From Anthostomella pinea (lineage: Eukaryota; Ascomycota; Sordariomycetes; Xylariales; Xylariaceae), in assembly GCA_963556695.1 (NCBI GenBank), contig CAUWAG010000018.1, positions 62,001 to 126,000 of the forward strand: a stretch of 64,000 nucleotides of DNA, read 5' to 3'. The notes under the pieces are model-generated. The model ran no database searches, was not told the origin of the DNA, and saw nothing but the letters and a program-made list of their open reading frames with translations. Numbering within the stretch: position 1 is the first letter of the stretch; each line of letters begins with the position of its first letter. Both the position numbers and the translations under genes were made by a program. Below are positions 61,953 to 64,000 of this stretch, one piece after another.

Positions 61953-62533
61953 ATGACGCGACACAGTCAATGCGTGCAATCTGACGACAACAGAAGACCA
62001 CGAAGCAGACCACCGTCTCAATCTAGCAACAACTCTAGCAACAAGACAACATCCTCGCCACATCGACCACCTTCTCTCAAGGCCGTGCATCGATCGACTC
62101 CTTCGTCGCATACCCACACCCACAACCCGTCGCCTCTCAAGATGGTCACTACTACAACTCCGTCGCATCGCGCGGCAGACGACTCACAGTACTACTTCCT
62201 GCCTGGCGTGGATGGACACGACGAAGAGCTGCGAAACCACAGTTGGATGGAACCCATTGTCATTGACGACGACGATTTGATGTTTGGCGGCAAGAGTTTG
62301 AGCGCCTGGTACGAGGAAGAAAGACAGCCGGTCAGCTATCCGGCCGAGGAGGAGCGGCGAGGGCGTCAAAGGGTATGTCCGCTACCGACGACCATTTAGT
62401 GCATCGAGCAGCAGATGCTAACAGCTCCTAGGTGCGCCAACATCACTCGCATTCTCACAAGCACCACCACCATCACCATCACCACGCGAAGCCGAGCGAC
62501 ACGACGAGCAGCGGCGAACAGAAGAAGCGTTAG
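61953..62533 (+). CDS. small acidic protein with His-rich C-terminus, function unknown
   Basis: Two exons, 61953-62372 and 62432-62533, in phase 0 with a 59-nt GT-AG intron and a GCTAAC branch site, give 173 residues. An internal Met at 62142 (MVTTTTPSHRAADDSQ) is an alternative start, since the first 63 residues are low-complexity Ser/Pro/Arg. The middle is acidic and looks conserved: YYFLPGVDGHDEELRNHSW, then IVIDDDDLMFGGKSLSAWYEEER. The second exon adds HHSHSHKHHHHHHHH and ends GEQKKR. The His cluster could bind metal ions, but that is only an inference. No signal peptide or membrane helix was seen. I do not recognise the family. The exact fit of the intron between an acidic domain and the His tail supports a real gene. 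Confidence 0.6.
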
Positions 62534-64000
62534 AGGCTGTGACCTCGCCAACATCAAGACAAGCATCATAAGGCTGTTGAACAGCCATTTCCTTTGAGAT
62601 ACCCAATACGTTTTGCATGGGCCCCTGGCGAAAGAGACTCTCTAGTCACTCGCCGCGGCCCCGGGACTACCAAGTCTGGGTTTGTCTTTCCAGACCGACA
62701 GACTACCACATACGGCAGCATTAGATGTACAGGCGGATCGACCAAGTCCTTGCAGGCCGAGTCCCATCCTCATGAACAATACCCACGACGCGAGGTCGCT
62801 AGACCATCATTTTTAGACATCTTTCAGCATATTTGTATCATTTCAGCAGACCGGATCGGCCTTTTGCATTACGACGCGCGACGGTCGCTCACACTTGGTT
62901 CTGCTTTGTGTGGGAAGGTTGGATGGGTTGGTACGGGCTGGACTGGTGGAGTGGCCCTAATGATCAGTTGCATCAAGAATGCCTCGCTCTTCACGACCTG
63001 TAGGTCTCCAGCATAGTGATTGGCCTCTGGGAGCACGCAGGGCAACGCATGAGAGATAGATAGTCTATCCTTTTTGACCATGCGCGATACCACAGGATAT
63101 CATGCTTATCCTGAGTTAAACGCATCGAATTGAACACAATCACATTGTACAATATGTGCCACAAAACGCCATGTGATCGGTCGTTATAGACTCGTGTACT
63201 CTTATACTCGGCTTCGCTCGCGACAACGACATCAAGTTGAGAAGACACAGCATCTGCCAACCTGAACATCTGCTGGGGAGTATTCCCATTCTTAGTATCA
63301 ACCGCCGCGGCGATGTCATGAATCAGCCTCCTTTCTGCAAAGGCAAGACTCAAGGCTTCGACGCTTTGCACCATCGTTCATCCTCTGAGCCAAAAGGGGT
63401 ATCTGGCTAAAATCGGCATCCCGATGGGAGTCTGCAACGTTGCTTCCGCAATGCGACCGGACCGCCGATAGCCGTTGACCGCACGACATGCAGGTGGTCT
63501 CGATTCATTTCAGTTGGATCAGTTTCCCAATCGCATAACCTTATCTTTCGCATGAAACTCCCTCCCCAGTAACTTGTAAGCCATCCCATGACTACCGCAT
63601 GCGTCACTTCACGACATCTTACACACATCCCTCATGCCGACGTCATACTCACCCAGCACCCGAATGTACAACATCGAAAGGTATGAACCCAATTTCTGGA
63701 CCGGCGGCCGCCTATCCCTCGCTCGACCTCCGCGAACGCCTGCAGCAGACGGGCTGGGTCATGGCCGATGCAGAGCCGGACGGGTCCGAGAAATTTCGGT
63801 GCTTGAACGTGTGGCCCAGGCTGTCGAGCAGCGAGCGGCTACCTTGCAACAGGGTGTTCGTCTTGATGCTCTTTGCCGTGCGCTTGAGATAGCGGATCCC
63901 GTTTACATCGTTGGCATGTGTGGGAAAGGGCTAACAGTCGTGCTGGCCCATGCTGACGTGGTACTGGTGCTCACTGCGTAGTGAGACCTGCGTGGAGATG
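62534..64000. other. end of window, two weak ORFs
   Basis: Two ORFs are noted without functional support. One is on the minus strand at 62991-63374 (127 codons). The other is on the plus strand at 63634-63981 (115 codons); its tail ends VYIVGMCGKGLTVVLAHADVV and an ATG lies at 63664. Neither shows a known motif, and the second could be part of a gene extending past the window. Confidence 0.3.

Noticed and set aside
1..64000. CRISPR arrays, operons or bacterial-type elements
   Set aside because: No regularly spaced repeats; the genes have spliceosomal introns and eukaryotic targeting signals throughout.

Overview
The window is nuclear DNA of a filamentous ascomycete (Pezizomycotina, most likely Sordariomycetes). 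Short GT-AG introns with CTAAC/CTGAC branch sites, a large reducing polyketide synthase, a proteinase K-type subtilase, a flavohemoglobin, a fucose-lectin-like membrane protein and a single-copy VPS13 all fit. An AT-rich island with C/T and G/A differences between its repeat arms fits a genome that has experienced RIP-like mutation. The species cannot be named from what is visible.

Layout. 1-113: tail of a sugar transporter. 1322-2481 (-): orthodox aquaporin with one GC-AG intron. 4341-8038 (+): OPT oligopeptide transporter broken by about nine small indels. 8325-10557 (-): intact Dal5-like MFS permease, convergent with the OPT locus. 11562-14384 (-): NTR1/TFIP11 spliceosome-disassembly factor. 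14930-15557 (-): GINS subunit PSF3. 16227-17798: AT-rich element with 195-bp inverted repeats. 18303-19073 (+): mitochondrial Mn superoxide dismutase. 20659-21952 (+): secreted subtilase. 22902-30402 (-): 2462-residue reducing PKS without a release domain. 30403-35564: five kb without a convincing gene. 35565-36917 (-): flavohemoglobin. 38735-40600 (+): membrane-anchored fucose-lectin-like protein. 41142-43027 (-): seven-helix receptor-like protein. 44897-46109 (-): mitochondrial DUF3429 protein whose tail is cut by a 16-bp tandem repeat. 47723-57366 (+): VPS13, one intron. 57367-61952: no clear gene, one snap-back repeat. 61953-62533 (+): small His-rich protein.

How it fits together. This is a mixed chromosomal segment, not one pathway. 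Housekeeping genes (NTR1, PSF3, SOD2, DUF3429, VPS13) alternate with accessory genes (transporters, protease, PKS, lectin, 7TM). The PKS has no recognisable tailoring, release or regulatory gene beside it.

Main discoveries. Two neighbouring transporter genes each contain an intron whose reading frame and protein sequence are restored only by two-step splicing. In both cases an internal intron separates the first G of the outer donor from the rest, the [D1,2] type of spliceosomal twin intron (stwintron). One lies in the intact MFS gene and one in the OPT pseudogene. Other points of note are the indel-only decay of the OPT gene, the stand-alone PKS that looks derived from the PKS-NRPS clade, and the tandem repeat that creates a stop codon in the DUF3429 gene.
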